Shown: positions 1 to 10,827 of the stretch, in pieces
How positions within the stretch are numbered: the stretch's first letter is position 1
Layout: each line of letters starts with the position of its first letter
From: Tretioscincus oriximinensis
Lineage: Eukaryota > Chordata > Lepidosauria > Squamata > Gymnophthalmidae
DNA length: 64,000 bases
Reading direction: 5' to 3'
NCBI GenBank assembly: GCA_022410635.1
Contig: JAJVDF010000221.1
Location: forward strand, 161,995-225,994
Made by a program: the position numbers and the translations under genes
Notes under the pieces: generated by a model
Told to the model about the DNA's origin: nothing
What the model saw: only the letters and a program-made list of their open reading frames with translations
Database searches by the model: none

Positions 1-540
1 TTCTTTTAATATTCTTTGCAACGTGCTTCTCAAAGTTTTACTTCGCATCCCTGACTACCACCTTGCATTTGGTTTGCCACAGTTTGTGCTCCCTTCTGTT
101 CTCCTCTCTAGGATAAGCCTTCCACTTTTTAAATGAGTTTCTCTTCATTCTAATTACTTCCTTTACTGCAGAGGTAAGCCATACAGGTGTCTTCTTGGAC
201 TTGGCAGAACCCTTTCTTCTCTTGGCAATGCATTTTATTTGAGCTTCCAATATTGTATTTACAAACAATTTCCACGCTTTTTGAAGGGACTGGATTTTTC
301 TCACTTCCCCTTTTAATTTTTTTTTTACCATTTTCCTCATTTTGGGGAAATTTCCTCTGTGAAAGTTGAAGGTTTCCGTGTTAGAACTGCTTGACAATTT
401 TCTGTCCACATTCAGGTTGAAAGTTATTGTATTGTGGTCACTGTTTCCTATGGGATGGGTTACAGTCACATTTTGTATCAGGTCCTGTTCATTACTTAGG
501 ATAAATCCAGGATTCCCTTTCCAAGGGAATTCCAAGGTAG
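1..540 (-). mobile_element. CR1-type non-LTR LINE, 5'-truncated, endonuclease end to RT linker
   Basis: The minus-strand frame at 38-535 (about 165 codons) opens in the tail of an APE-type endonuclease (NSDHNTITFNL, the usual SDH box) and runs into the basic helical linker that precedes reverse transcriptase in CR1 elements (KKTPVWLTSAVKEV...FKKWKAY). The catalytic RT part lies beyond the left window edge. At about 540 the frame stops being LINE-like and becomes copia reverse transcriptase, so this is a 5'-truncated insertion into the copia element. Start-codon choice is meaningless here. CR1 assignment is by resemblance. Confidence 0.75.
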
Positions 541-2640
541 TGTTTTGCTTGTCCTAGTTGTTTTACTTCCACTGATTTGTTCAGTTGTTCAGCAATTTTC
601 ACTGCCTCTTGCTTGCTTTGGCAACATATCAGTAGATCATCTACAAATGTAAGTACATATTGGAATTGTCCACTTTTCTTCCTTGAGAATAAACATGGTT
701 CAGCTATGCCTTGCTGAAATCCTTATTCCTTAAGTAGTTTAGTTAGTTTTTTATTCCAGGTCCTTGAAGCTTGCTTCATCCATAAAAACTCTTTTTGAGT
801 TGACAAACATTATGGCTTCCATTAAGATGNGATATCTCTTGAGGTAGGTCCATGTATATTTCCTCTGACAGTTCTCCATTGATAAATGCAGCTTTTACGT
901 CTACATGTTCAACATGCAATTTTCTTTTTGCTGCAATACTCAGTAGTACTTTGATGGCTGTGTGGCTGGTGACTGGTGAAGAAGTTTCAGAATAGTCAAA
1001 TCCAGGTTTCTGAGTAAATTCTTTTGCTACCAAACGAGCTTTGTCAATACTTCCATTTGGGCTGCGCTTGATTTTGAATACCCACTTACATCCCACTGTC
1101 TTCCTATTGTGTGGTAGTTGGGTCAGTGTCCAAGTTTGGTTTCTCTCCAGAGAGTTTAGTTCCTCCTTTACAGCTGTCATCCATTTTTCTTTCTCAGCTG
1201 GGGGTAATTGTAACATCTCTTCCCATGTTGTGAGTTCAGTCACATTTTCTTCATTTGTGTAGCAAACGTAGTCATCATACCTCCTAGGCATTATTCCTTT
1301 TGTGGTTCTTTGCAATACTCTTTCAGTAGGTTCAATGGTCTCCTCACTTGGGCTGGTCTGCTCCATTACCCCTTCTGACTGTTTGTAAGGTGCAATAGAT
1401 GACTCACTGATCCACTCTGTGAAGGTTGGCACTTCAGCTTCTAGGCTGGTATCGCTTGCAGTGTCATCCTTTTGCCTTGGGGTGTCCACAACATTGCCTT
1501 CATCTATATAAACTGCATTCAGTACTTCTACATCATAGGTATCAGGATTCATAACTCTATAACCTTTTGAATTTTGATTGTAGCCAACTAGGATCCCCAG
1601 TTTGGCTCTGGGTTCAAGTTTTCCCCTCTTTTCTTTTGGCATACGGGAGGAAACTCTGCTTCCAAACGCTTTAAGATGTTTTAATCCAGGCTTTCTGCCA
1701 TGCCAAAGTTCAAAAGAACTTTTTCCTATGATACTATGTAGGCTTCCGTTGTATAAGTATACAGATGTATTTACAGCTTCCGCCCAGTAGGCTCAGGCAA
1801 GTTGGCCTGTAGTAGTAGACATCTGGCTGACTCCAGTATAGTCTTGTTATATCTCTCAGCTAATCTGTTCTGTCTCAGACTGTATTTCACCGATCTAGCA
1901 TTGACTAGCCCTTCATTTTCCANGTATCTTTGAAATTCATTGCTGCTATATTCCGTTCCATGGTCTGTATAGAGAATTTGTGGCATGTTGCCAAATTTAT
2001 TTTTCACAGCAGCTAGATAACTTTTAAATTTTTCAGGTACTTGGTCTTTTTTTACTTTATCAGATATACGTATGCAAATCTACTTNCACTGTCTATGAAA
2101 GTGAGTAGGTATATTGCTCCATCTACAGATGGCGCTAAGGGTCTAACTTCATCATTGCACAGTTTTTCTAGAATCTCAATCTCATGAGCCTGATAATGAT
2201 TGGATAACTTGGGGGCAGTTGCGTTTCCCATTATGCAAATTTCTCATTTTTGCTCACTTGTCTCACATTCTATAACATCCATTCCACAACTCAAGAGAAG
2301 TTCCTTTACACTTTTCATAGATCTGTGGGTCAATCTTTTATGAAATGACCATAAACACCTCTTGTGGGCACATCTCTCCTTTTGGACAGAAAATATTTCC
2401 CTTTCTCCTTCTGGATCATTATGACCTCTCAGACAGAAATAGGNTCCTCGCTTTTCAGCTGGATACTGCACTCCTAGGTTCTCATTAATGACCATGCATG
2501 AGTGCTCTGTCGTGATTATTTTATGGCCTGCCTTTAGTAGGCATGGGAGTGATATGATATTCCCAGGTGCTCCTTGTATTATAAAATCTGAAGTATTGTT
2601 AGTAGTCTGCAAATGAGTAGAGATACTGATGTTTAGCTGA
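541..2640 (-). mobile_element. Ty1/copia-type LTR retrotransposon, degenerate pol, antisense
   Basis: Read on the minus strand, the order is: GAG-pre-integrase box (2244-2612, KRLTHRSMKSVKEL); integrase catalytic core (about 2130-1771, with TFIDS, then YTDHGTEYSS, then RLAERYNKTILESAR, the D-D-E positions); then the RVT_2 reverse transcriptase (1642 down to 541) with WKWVFKIK-like GCKWVFKIKRSPNGS, HVDVKAAFINGELSEEIYM, and after a break the catalytic YVLTFVDDLLI near 640-610. Integrase before RT is the copia order, not gypsy or retrovirus. Stops and shifts between the blocks, ambiguous bases and the LINE break at about 540 show it is dead. No LTR, RNase H or gag capsid part is seen. It sits in a FILIP1 intron in the opposite orientation to the gene. 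Confidence 0.9.
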
Positions 2641-2846
2641 GGGAAGAGGGCACATAAAGTAAATTACTGTAAAGGGGATCATACATCCAAAATATGGCCA
2701 TGGATAAGTGTGCTGGTAGCACTAGTTGTGACTGAAAAGTCTACAATATTTGGATAGCTACTGAGTCTTCACCTTTGGCTTAAGAAGAAAATAATTAAGT
2801 TCGTTGCAAAATGAAGTCATGAAACTTTTTTTCTTCCTTTTGTTAG

Positions 2847-5652
2847 ATTGAAGAAGCTCCTTGAACAGGAAAAGATCTACCAAACCCGCAAGGAAAAGGA
2901 ACATGCAAAAAGACTCAACAAGCTAAGAGAAGAACTTGTCAAACTCAAGTCATTTGCCCTCATGCTGGTGGATGAGAGACAGATGCACCTTGAGCAGCTT
3001 GATCAGCAGACCCAGAAGATCCAAGACCTGACCCAAAAACTAAGGGAGGAAGAAGAAAAACTTAAAATCCTGAGTTCTAAAGCAAAAGAGGATGGGCAAA
3101 AATTAATGAAGTTGGAGGCAGAACTTGAACACAAGACATCTTCGTTCTCCCAAGAACATGAAGAAATGACTGCTAAATTGAGCAGTCAGGAGTCGCACAA
3201 TAAACAACTGAGGCTTAAACTTATTGGTTTAAGCCACAGAATTGAGGAACTTGAAGAAACCAATAAAAGTCTTCAGAAGACTGAAGAAGAGCTGCAGGAA
3301 TTAAGAGATAAAATAGCTAAGGGGGAATGCGGGAATTCCAGCTTGATGGCTGAGGTGGAAACCCTCCGCAAGCGGGTCCTTGAAATGGAAGGCAAAGATG
3401 AGGAGATCACAAAAACAGAATCCCAGTGCAAAGAACTGAAGAAAAAGTTGCAGGAAGAGGAACACCATAGCAAAGAACTGAAATTTGAGGTGGAGAAACT
3501 GCAGAAGAGGATGTCAGAACTTGAAAGGTTGGAAGAAGCTTTCAACAAGAGCAAAGCTGATTGTACCCAGCTGCACCTGAGTCTGGAAAAAGAGAAGAAC
3601 TTAACCAAAGATTTGATCAATGAATTGGAAGTTTTGAAGACACGAGTTAAAGATCTTGAGTCCTCAGAAAGCAAGTTGGAAAAGACTGAATTAATCTTAA
3701 AAGATGATCTTACGAAACTGAAATCTTTTACTGTCATGTTGGTTGATGAAAGAAAAAACATGGTGGATAAAATAAAGCAGGAAGAGAGAAAAGTTGAAAG
3801 TTTGAATAAGAACTTTAAAGTGGAGCAAGGCAAAGTTATGGAAGTGACTGAGAAGTTAATAGATGAAAGTAAAAAGCTTCTGAAACTGAAGAATGAGATG
3901 GAGGAAAAGGTATCCAGTTTGACAAAGGAAAGGGATGAGCTAATTGGCAAATTAAAGAATGAAGAAGAGAAATCGACAGAGCTGAACAGTACTGTAGACC
4001 TGTTGAAGAAAAGACTTGATGGCATAGAGGAAGTAGAACGGGAAATAGTCAGAGGCCGAGTCAGAAAAGGATCAGGGTTTTCTGGACAAGAGGATAACAA
4101 GATTAAAGAATTAACCGTTGAAATTGAGAGACTGAAAAAACGTCTCAAGCAATTAGAAGTAGTTGAAGGAGACCTAATGAAAACAGAGGATGAATATGAT
4201 CAACTAGAGCAAAAGTTTAGGACAGAACAGGACAAAGCTAATTTTCTTTCCCAGCAGTTGGAAGAAATGAAGCTGCAGATTGCTAAAAACAAAGCAATTG
4301 AGAAAGGGGAGGCAGTGACTCAGGAGGCAGAACTGAGACAAAGATTTCGGATGGAAGAGGCAAAAAGTAGAGACTTGAAAGCAGAAGTGCAGGCTCTGAA
4401 AGAGAAGATCCATGAGCTAATGAATAAAGAAGATCAGCTTTCTCAGCTCCAAGTGGATTATTCAGTATTGCAACAAAGGTTTCTGGAAGAAGAAAATAAA
4501 AACAAAACTATGGGCCAGGAGGTGCTGAATTTAACAAAAGAGCTTGAACTGTCAAAACGTTACAGTAGGGTCTTGAGACCTAGCATGAACGGCAGAAGAA
4601 TGGTAGATGTACCTGTGACATCTACTGGAGTTCAGACTGATGCAGTTAGTAATGAAACAGCTGAAGAAGAAACACCTGCAGTATTCATAAGGAAGTCCTT
4701 CCAGGAAGAAAACCATATTATGAGTAACCTTCGACAGGTTGGACTTAAAAAGCCTACAGAAAGGTCATCAGTGCTTGACAGATATCCCCCTGCAGCAAAT
4801 GAACTCGCAATGAGGAAATCTTGGATTCCATGGATGAAAAAGAGAGAAAACAGTTCTCAGGTAACTACTGATAGAGGAGCCAAAGTACAAACTAGCACAG
4901 AACATCCTGGGGAAGTAGTCCTTTCTCCAAAACAGGGTCAGCCCCTTCACATTCGTGTAACTCCTGACCATGAAAACAGTACAGCTACTCTGGAGATTAC
5001 TAGTCCAACAGCTGAAGACTTCTTCTCTAGTACCACTGTTATTCCCACTTTGGGAAATCAGAAACCACGGATTACCATAATACCCTCATCTAATGTTACG
5101 TCCCCCAAAGGGAAATGTGGCGAGATACCAGTGGGTCCAGAGCGTGCTATGTCACCAGTGACTATAACTACTTATGCCAGAGAGAAATCTCCAGAGGGCC
5201 CCAAGTCTCCATTTTTGGAAAGACCAGTGTCTCCAATTCAGATAATGACAGTATCTACCTCAGCAGCACCAACAGAAATTACTGTGTCTCCAGAGTCTCA
5301 AGATATGACCATGGGAAGGGCAGTCTTTAGAGTGACCCCAGAAAAACAAACTGTCCCAACTCCAGTTCGAAAGTACAACACCAACACCAACATTATAACA
5401 ACTGAAGACAACAAAATTCACATCCACTTAGGTTCTCAATTTAAACGCTCACCAGGGATGCCTCAGGAGGTATCTAGTCCTGTGATAACTGTCAGACCTA
5501 TGAATGTAACAGCAGAGAAAGAAGTTATGACGGGGACTGTCCTTCGTTCACCCAGGAATAATTTATCTTCAAGACCTGGAGCAAGCAAAGTTACAAGCAC
5601 CATCACCATCACTCCAGTTACTACATCTTCCACAAGAGGAACACAATCCATG
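2847..5652 (+). CDS. FILIP1: FILIP1 large coiled-coil exon (partial gene)
   Basis: Filamin-A-interacting protein 1, a cytoskeletal coiled-coil protein known to bind filamin A and limit its level, affecting migration of cortical neurons. The exon begins after a polypyrimidine tract and TTAG at 2845-2846. Base 2847 completes a split codon, so there is no start codon here. About 935 codons are open. The first ~590 are heptad-rich Glu/Lys coiled coil (SMC-like), with the repeated motif LKSF(A/T)VMLVDER near 2950 and 3720. The remainder is a Ser/Thr/Pro-rich tail with several SP sites (PERAMSPVTITT, SPIQIMTVSTSAAP). It ends at CAATCCATG|GTAAG (donor at 5653). The human protein is about 1213 residues, so roughly the first 210 are upstream of this window. 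Match to the family is by recognition of many long segments. Order next to TMEM30A and COX7A2 supports it. Confidence 0.97.
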
Positions 5653-5960
5653 GTAAGCAATGCAGAATCTTATATACGTACACATTAGGTGGATTGTTTG
5701 TTTGATGTAAATCTTTCTTACCTCACAAATAGAAAACTGGATCTGGCTTCCTACTATGCAAATGAGCTGCAGGAAACCGTAGCTTTTTCCTCTTCCTTTT
5801 AAACTGCCAGGGAAACAGCTTAAATCGTTAGTTTTTCCAGTTTTGCACAAATCAAAGTTTCCCCAGTGCCATCTAAATTGGAAACAGTGGCTTTGCAAAA
5901 TGATTATAGCTTCTGTGGTAGGGGATGCTTCCTCCAACAAAAAAGGTTGGGATAAAATTG

Positions 5961-6306
5961 CAGGCACGGATAGCTCAGTCACTAAGGAATCCGTCTCTCA
6001 GCTGGGAGATGGGGTTTCGAAGCCCTGTATGGGACGTGGGGAGAGGTGAGCACCTTCCACTAGTCTGTAGCTCTAGCCAACCCAGCTATTTGAAAGCATG
6101 AATTGCAAGAAATTGCAACTGACTGCAAGTAGATACATGGGAACCACCACAGCCTGGTGGGGAAGATAGAATGTGAGCCTTTGGGCAAAATATATCCTTG
6201 TAAGCCGCTTTCAGTCCCTTTGAAAGGTGAGAAAAGCAGGGTATAAGAACCCCAGTTCTTCTTCTTTTTTTTCTTCTCCTTCTCCTTTTCCTTCACCTTC
6301 TCCTCC
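5961..6306 (+). mobile_element. tRNA-derived SINE, copy 1
   Basis: The head has a pol III A box (GATAGCTCAGTCACTAAGG) and B box (GGGTTTCGAAGCCCTG). The body follows with GAATTGCAAGAAATTGC and AAGCCGCTTTCAGTCCC. The 3' tail is a CTT/TCC-rich microsatellite (about 6258-6320). The same head, body and tail recur at least eight more times in this window. Confidence 0.85.
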
Positions 6307-6701
6307 TCCTCCTCATCTGTTGTCTTTCTGCTGCAGGACAATGGTTCAGCATAGACCTCAGAAAGAGACTGCCGCAGGAAGCTTCTCAGCAACTGCATAT
6401 NTGCAAAGGCACCAGCTAAAGTGGTGGTGTATATTGTACTGCATTAGGGAAATGCATGTTGAAAGCTGCTTCTTTCTGGTGTTTTTATGTAGTGCAATAT
6501 TCATTTTCTTCACCCTTCCCTTATGCTGGTATGGTGTGATTGCCTCTGAATCCCATACTGGTGTAAGGAAAGGGTGAAGAAAACTATAAAACCCTTGTTT
6601 CGGGTAACGTCTTCTATGAAGCAATTGGTTATGGTGGAGGAGTTTTTGCAAGCTCCCAGCATAAATTAAAACTCCAAAGAAGGTTTGTTCATCCCCTCTA
6701 G

Positions 6702-6856
6702 GTACGCTTGCCATATTTTGGCAGCCCAAAACCGGGATGGGGGTGGGGTGGGGTGGGGGTGCATGCACGCGCGTGCACACACACGAACGCGTNCGTGCAT
6801 GCGCACATACAGACGCTTGTAGTGACAGGCAGAATCTCTCTTCTGCTCTCACTACA

Positions 6857-6900
<44 letters not shown>

Positions 6901-7344
6901 CGTGCGTGCGTGCGTGCGTGCGCGCGCGCGCGCGCGTACTTAGCTGCTCCTTGGCTGGAGGCGGAGTTTCGCCCTGCTCTCAGGCAAGCGCGCCAGCTCC
7001 AGCGGAGCAAAAACGCCTGCGTTTGTGACAGGAGAACAGAGCTGTCCTCCTGTCAGAAACCCAGGTGTTTTTGCTCTACTGGAGGCGAGTTGGCTTTGCC
7101 TGAGGGCAGGGCGAAACTCCACCTCCAGCCAAGGAGCAGCTATGGTGCGCTCCGAGGGTCCTCCCAGGACCCCGGAAAGCATTGCGCGCACTGCAGCCGT
7201 CAGCTCTGATGGCTGCTTTTCCTTTAAAATCCCGCCTTTTTACATTCCCTGATGCAACATCGGGGAATGTAAAAAGCCAGGATTNTAGCTTAAAACCCGG
7301 AGGGGACTATATTGTCCCGGTTTACCGGGACGTATGGCAACCCT
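6702..7344 (+). mobile_element. Non-autonomous hAT-like DNA element, copy 1
   Basis: The ends are CTTGCCATATTTTGGCAG on the left and CGTATGGCAACCCT on the right (imperfect terminal inverted repeats of the TAGGGTTGCCATA type), flanked by near-identical 8-mers CCCTCTAG (6694-6701) and ACCTCTAG (7345-7352). The interior holds inverted GC-rich segments (CTGGAGGCGGAGTTTCGCCC at about 6955 against its complement at about 7105) and a GT/GC microsatellite. No transposase is encoded. The element recurs at 28655-29236. Confidence 0.8.
6859..6936. repeat. (GT)n-(GCGT)n-(GC)n microsatellite
   Basis: A run of alternating GT (about 17 units) passes into GCGT and then pure GC. It lies inside the hAT-like element. 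All bases alternate purine/pyrimidine, so it is a candidate for left-handed DNA. Long ORFs crossing it are low-complexity artefacts. Confidence 0.97.
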
Positions 7345-8129
7345 ACCTCTAGATAACAGGAGCTGAAGCCGCAAGGTGGGGAGGTGCCAAATTGGGGCTC
7401 CCCCTGGGTGCCACTCTGCTTTTACAGTCAATAAAATCTCTGGGTGACTTTAGGTGAACCTTAAGTCACAGTCTGCATCATAGGGTTGTAAAAGAGAGTA
7501 ATAGGCAGGAAGGTGAGTTATACATGCCATTCACAAATAACAACATGGATGCTACCAAAGATGGTGACAGGTTTGGTCCAGAAAATTCACAGGCTTAATT
7601 AACAAAGCAGAGGAATAGGAGCCTCTTCTGCAAGAGAAAGAAATCAGAGGACCATTCAGGACACTGAACTTACTAAAGTGCAAATCTGACTCTGGTCTTA
7701 GTGGCATAAGCTTTAAAGCATAAGACTATTTCAATGTATGGTCAGCGCCGACAGTCCTGGCTTTTGCAGATTTCCTGTCTTTATTCTTAAGGCCTAATTT
7801 CATTGATGAATGTATGGGGATGATATCTGATAAAATTCATGAAAATGTTTGCAGGTTCCCACAAGTGCTTTGCTGTTTTTTTGAATTGCATCTTTAGAAC
7901 CATGACACGAATGAAAAGCAGCACAGATAGTTTCGTGGAGAATTTGTAACCACATGATTGCTATTAAAGAAGATTTAAACTATTTTGCATATTTTAAAAA
8001 GCAGTTCTGAATCAGTCCATATAAGCAAGATTGGTGTTTCATCTATAAAATATACTTGTGCTAGTTTTATTCCATCGTCTTACCAGTTTTTCTCAATTCA
8101 TATAGAACTATTTTCCATCTTAAAAAGTC

Positions 8130-8640
8130 TATAAATTGTTCTTAGCCATTTGTGACCTGAAATGGTACACCACTGAAAATTGAGCAGTATTTCTATCTTG
8201 TTAAAAACAACTGGATTGACAAGGTCCCAAACTGTGATAACATTCAGACTAGACTTCTGCAATATGCTGTACCTGGGACCTCCCTTGAAGGCAATTTGAA
8301 AACTGAAACTAGTACAAAATAGAACTGCTTTTAAACCTGGTGATAGGTGTGCTAGTANTATTGACACATATATAAAGCCCTAAAAAGCTTAGGTCCCAAT
8401 TATTTCCATGACCACCATCTCCAGTATGCCCATATAACTCCAGAAATGTTATCTCTTTAGTTATCTTTAAGCTTTGGAACAGTCTTTCTCTGGAGCTGTG
8501 CAAGGAATTCTGATTTATCTTTCAGCAGCAAATTTAAAAAGCCTCACTTTACCGCTATATTTGGACTAGCTTTTGAGATTTTCATGTTTTATTTCTTATT
8601 TAAAACTAATTGATCCTGTACCACACCTTGAGCAGTGTCA
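8130..8640 (+). mobile_element. Decayed L2-type LINE, 3' part of RT
   Basis: Nucleotide similarity to the L2 block that encodes SRLDYCNALYxGLPLK is visible at about 8245-8300 (AGACTTCTGCAATATGCTGT then CCTGGGACCTCCCTTGAAGG). A later piece at about 8470-8560 resembles the LWNSLPxxLR segment. Stops in all frames. No boundaries can be fixed. Confidence 0.5.
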
Positions 8641-9627
8641 CAATTAAATCTGTGGCATCAGAACAAATAGACTGTTGCCCCCACACATGTCAAACCATCT
8701 TCTTCATCTCTTGCCCCAAATGGCCAGAATTTAACACTCATCACACATAGCCCCTTTCCTGACTCCTCTCCCCTCTCCCCATTGACTTACCTGGGAAGTA
8801 ACCTGGCTGTCAGAGGCAAACAAGGTGGCAAGGAATGGATGAGTGTATTGTTGGCGTCTTGCTCTGCACACATCCCTGTTGCATGCCTGTCACCACACAC
8901 ACTTTGGAGTTAGCAATGATGGCAATCATACAGCATCAGTGGTATTCAGTGCTGCTCCCAGCTGTTTCAGGCCCACATCCTGGCCCCAAATGTGATGACA
9001 CCACATTATTGCAGTTTTTGCCATCTCCAAGGCCATTCAACAGTGGTATACACCATCTGGCTTCCTTCTGTGGCAGGCAAGCAGAATATGCTCACCATGC
9101 TACCAACCAGTTTTCCCCACACTCCTCACAAGTCACCTAGGGCACGCTCTGCACAAACATACAAGTTGTTGCTCTGGGCTTGAGGTCACATAGTGGAAAG
9201 TGATAGAAAATCAATAAAACAAAGGTTAATATATAAGGGACTTCAGGTAATTTGCCAGGCTCCTTCCTTTCCTCAGGGAATGTTAAATTTTATCAAAAAC
9301 TGTCTGGTTCATTGTCTAGGTTTTAGCAATGCCAGATGTACTCNGGGATTATGTTAAAATTGCTATCAAAGTTTCAGAATCATTTGTAGGAATTTTATTG
9401 ACTTGAGCCTTTTTTAAAAAGTTGGTTTATATTGGATGAGTCAATTATTCTACAGTTTCAAATATCATCAGTTCTACCAATACATTTATGTATTTCTAAA
9501 CATTTGTGTTCTGTCCTTCACCTAAAAGTCTCAGATCAGGTTATAATACTTAATAAAAACATTAATGCAGCCAATAAGCATTAGAAGATAATTAAAATGC
9601 CACTGGTCAATCCTATGGGCAATATTT

Positions 9628-9920
9628 NTTTATTTACATTTATACCACGCCCTATACCCAAAGGGCTCAGGGCGGCCAACAATAACAAAATTAACTTTAG
9701 AAGCAATATAAAACAATATCTAGAACTGGATTAATGGAGATGTTTTTAACCAGAGACTTGTGAAAATGGATAACTTTAAATGGGATGTAAAAGGCAAAAT
9801 GTTGGCAACAGCTGGACCCCACTGGGAACCTGTTCCAAAGTCTGGGACTACCACACAAAAGACTCTCTCTCATGTTATCTCACCACAAAGCTCAGAACTG
9901 GTTTGCCCTGGTTTATGAGT
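9628..9920 (-). mobile_element. L2-type LINE 3' end, antisense
   Basis: It starts with TTTATACCACGCCC and CAAAGGGCTCAGGGCGG, the reverse complement of the usual CCGCCCTGAGCCC...GGGCGTGGTATAAA LINE tail, followed by sequence parallel to 47530-47780 (AAACAATATCTAGAACTGG against AAACAATATCTAAAAGTAGG). Confidence 0.6.
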
Positions 9921-10232
9921 TCAAGCATGTTATTATATTACTTTTCTCCATAGTTCTTAAGGCAAATCTTTATAAGCCAAATTGGATTAAAACTGAGATA
10001 CAAATAGAGCCTAAATGACCTGGAGATCTAATNTATAGTTTTTATTTGGAATAGGCAAGACATTGATTGATAATACTCCCCAAAATAATTTTTGAGATTG
10101 TGAATTCTGTGTATTCAATCAATGTGTAGAAGGCAACAGCAATCAGTCTTATTTCCAGCCTCAGGCATAACCTGATAAAGGTTCCTCTGGGTTCAGTGAG
10201 AGACTTTTGGCCACGATAGTTCTCTTTATGAA

Positions 10233-10435
10233 TTTCAGAGAAATAGCCGTGTTAGTCTAGTTGAAAGTCCAGCAAAGGAGCTAGCAGCACTTTGAGACTA
10301 ACTTGAGAAAAGTGGGTGGCATAAGCTTTCGTAGACACGTCTACACGCATCAGAAGAAGTAGACCTGTCTACGAAAGCTTATGCCACCCACTTTTCTCAA
10401 GTTAGTCTCAGTGCTGCTAGCTCCTTTACTGGACT
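10233..10435 (+). mobile_element. Palindromic MITE family P1, copy 1
   Basis: Two ~85-base arms are inverted complements (GAGCTAGCAGCACTTTGAG ... CTCAGTGCTGCTAGCTC; CATAAGCTTTCGTAGACACG and its complement) around a short TCTTC spacer. An extra outer arm TTTCAGAGAAATAGCCGTGT is on the left side only. Perfect 9-base flanking duplications CTTTATGAA lie at 10224-10232 and 10436-10444. Duplication of 8-9 bases fits hAT-type integration. Confidence 0.9.
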
Positions 10436-10620
10436 CTTTATGAATACACTTTTTCAAATAAATAGTTTTAAAAGCATAGATCCTATTTTTCTTCTTAACC
10501 TGCATGACAAGCTTAGAAGTGGAGATACTTGGGACAGAAGTTACCATGATTGTGTGTTCTCACCATGCATCGTCATGACTAAACTGTATTGACTTTTGTA
10601 TCATTATTAATGTTTTGCAG

Positions 10621-10827
10621 ACAGGACAGGATGGGTCATCTCAGAGACCGACACCCACCCGAATCCCTGTGTCTAAAGGTATGAAAGCTGGGAAGCCAAT
10701 CATGACAGCCACAGGATCGGGAAATCAGACCAAATTTGAGCCTCGTGCCGAAACTCAGTCTATGAAAATAGAACTGAAGAAATCTTCAGCCAGTAGCCCT
10801 GCCTCCCTTGGTGGAGGGAAGGGCTGA
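10621..10827 (+). CDS. FILIP1: FILIP1 last coding exon (usual C-terminus)
   Basis: The acceptor TTTTGCAG ends at 10620. The phase matches the 5652 donor, and the frame reads from TGQDGSSQRPTPTRIP to the end SLGGGKG with TGA at 10825-10827 (68 codons plus stop). This C-terminus is conserved in vertebrate FILIP1. It is basic and Ser/Thr-rich with KGMKAGKP and KIELKKSS. An internal weak donor TTG|GTGGAG at 10810/10811 could remove the last residues and join to downstream exons (see the candidates at 11522 and 22764). Confidence 0.95.
   Translation, partial: TGQDGSSQRPTPTRIPVSKGMKAGKPIMTATGSGNQTKFEPRAETQSMKIELKKSSASSPASLGGGKG

Larger units (their letters stand above)
5653..10620 (+). other. FILIP1 intron between last two coding exons
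   Basis: Bounded by GTAAG at 5653 and TTTTGCAG ending at 10620, phase 0. It contains one SINE, one ~640-bp hAT-like element, L2 pieces and one palindromic MITE, listed separately. The stretches 6307-6701, 7345-8129 and 8641-9627 show no gene, no clear repeat and no RNA that I can support. Confidence 0.9.

Noticed and set aside
2848..2850. TTG as start codon of the FILIP1 frame
   Set aside because: It lies right after a splice acceptor and the protein lacks its known N-terminal part, so this is an internal exon boundary, not an initiation site.
3273..4148. Long minus-strand open frame opposite FILIP1
   Set aside because: Shadow of the Glu/Lys-rich coiled coil; its Ser/Phe/Leu-rich product is what the complement of such codons always gives.
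5961..6035. tRNA gene called from A and B boxes
   Set aside because: The boxes belong to a SINE head; the cloverleaf is not complete and the same unit repeats with a body and microsatellite tail.
6708..7209. ORFs rich in Cys/Val/Arg around 6.7-7.2 kb
   Set aside because: They read through the GT/GC microsatellite and the non-coding hAT-like element.
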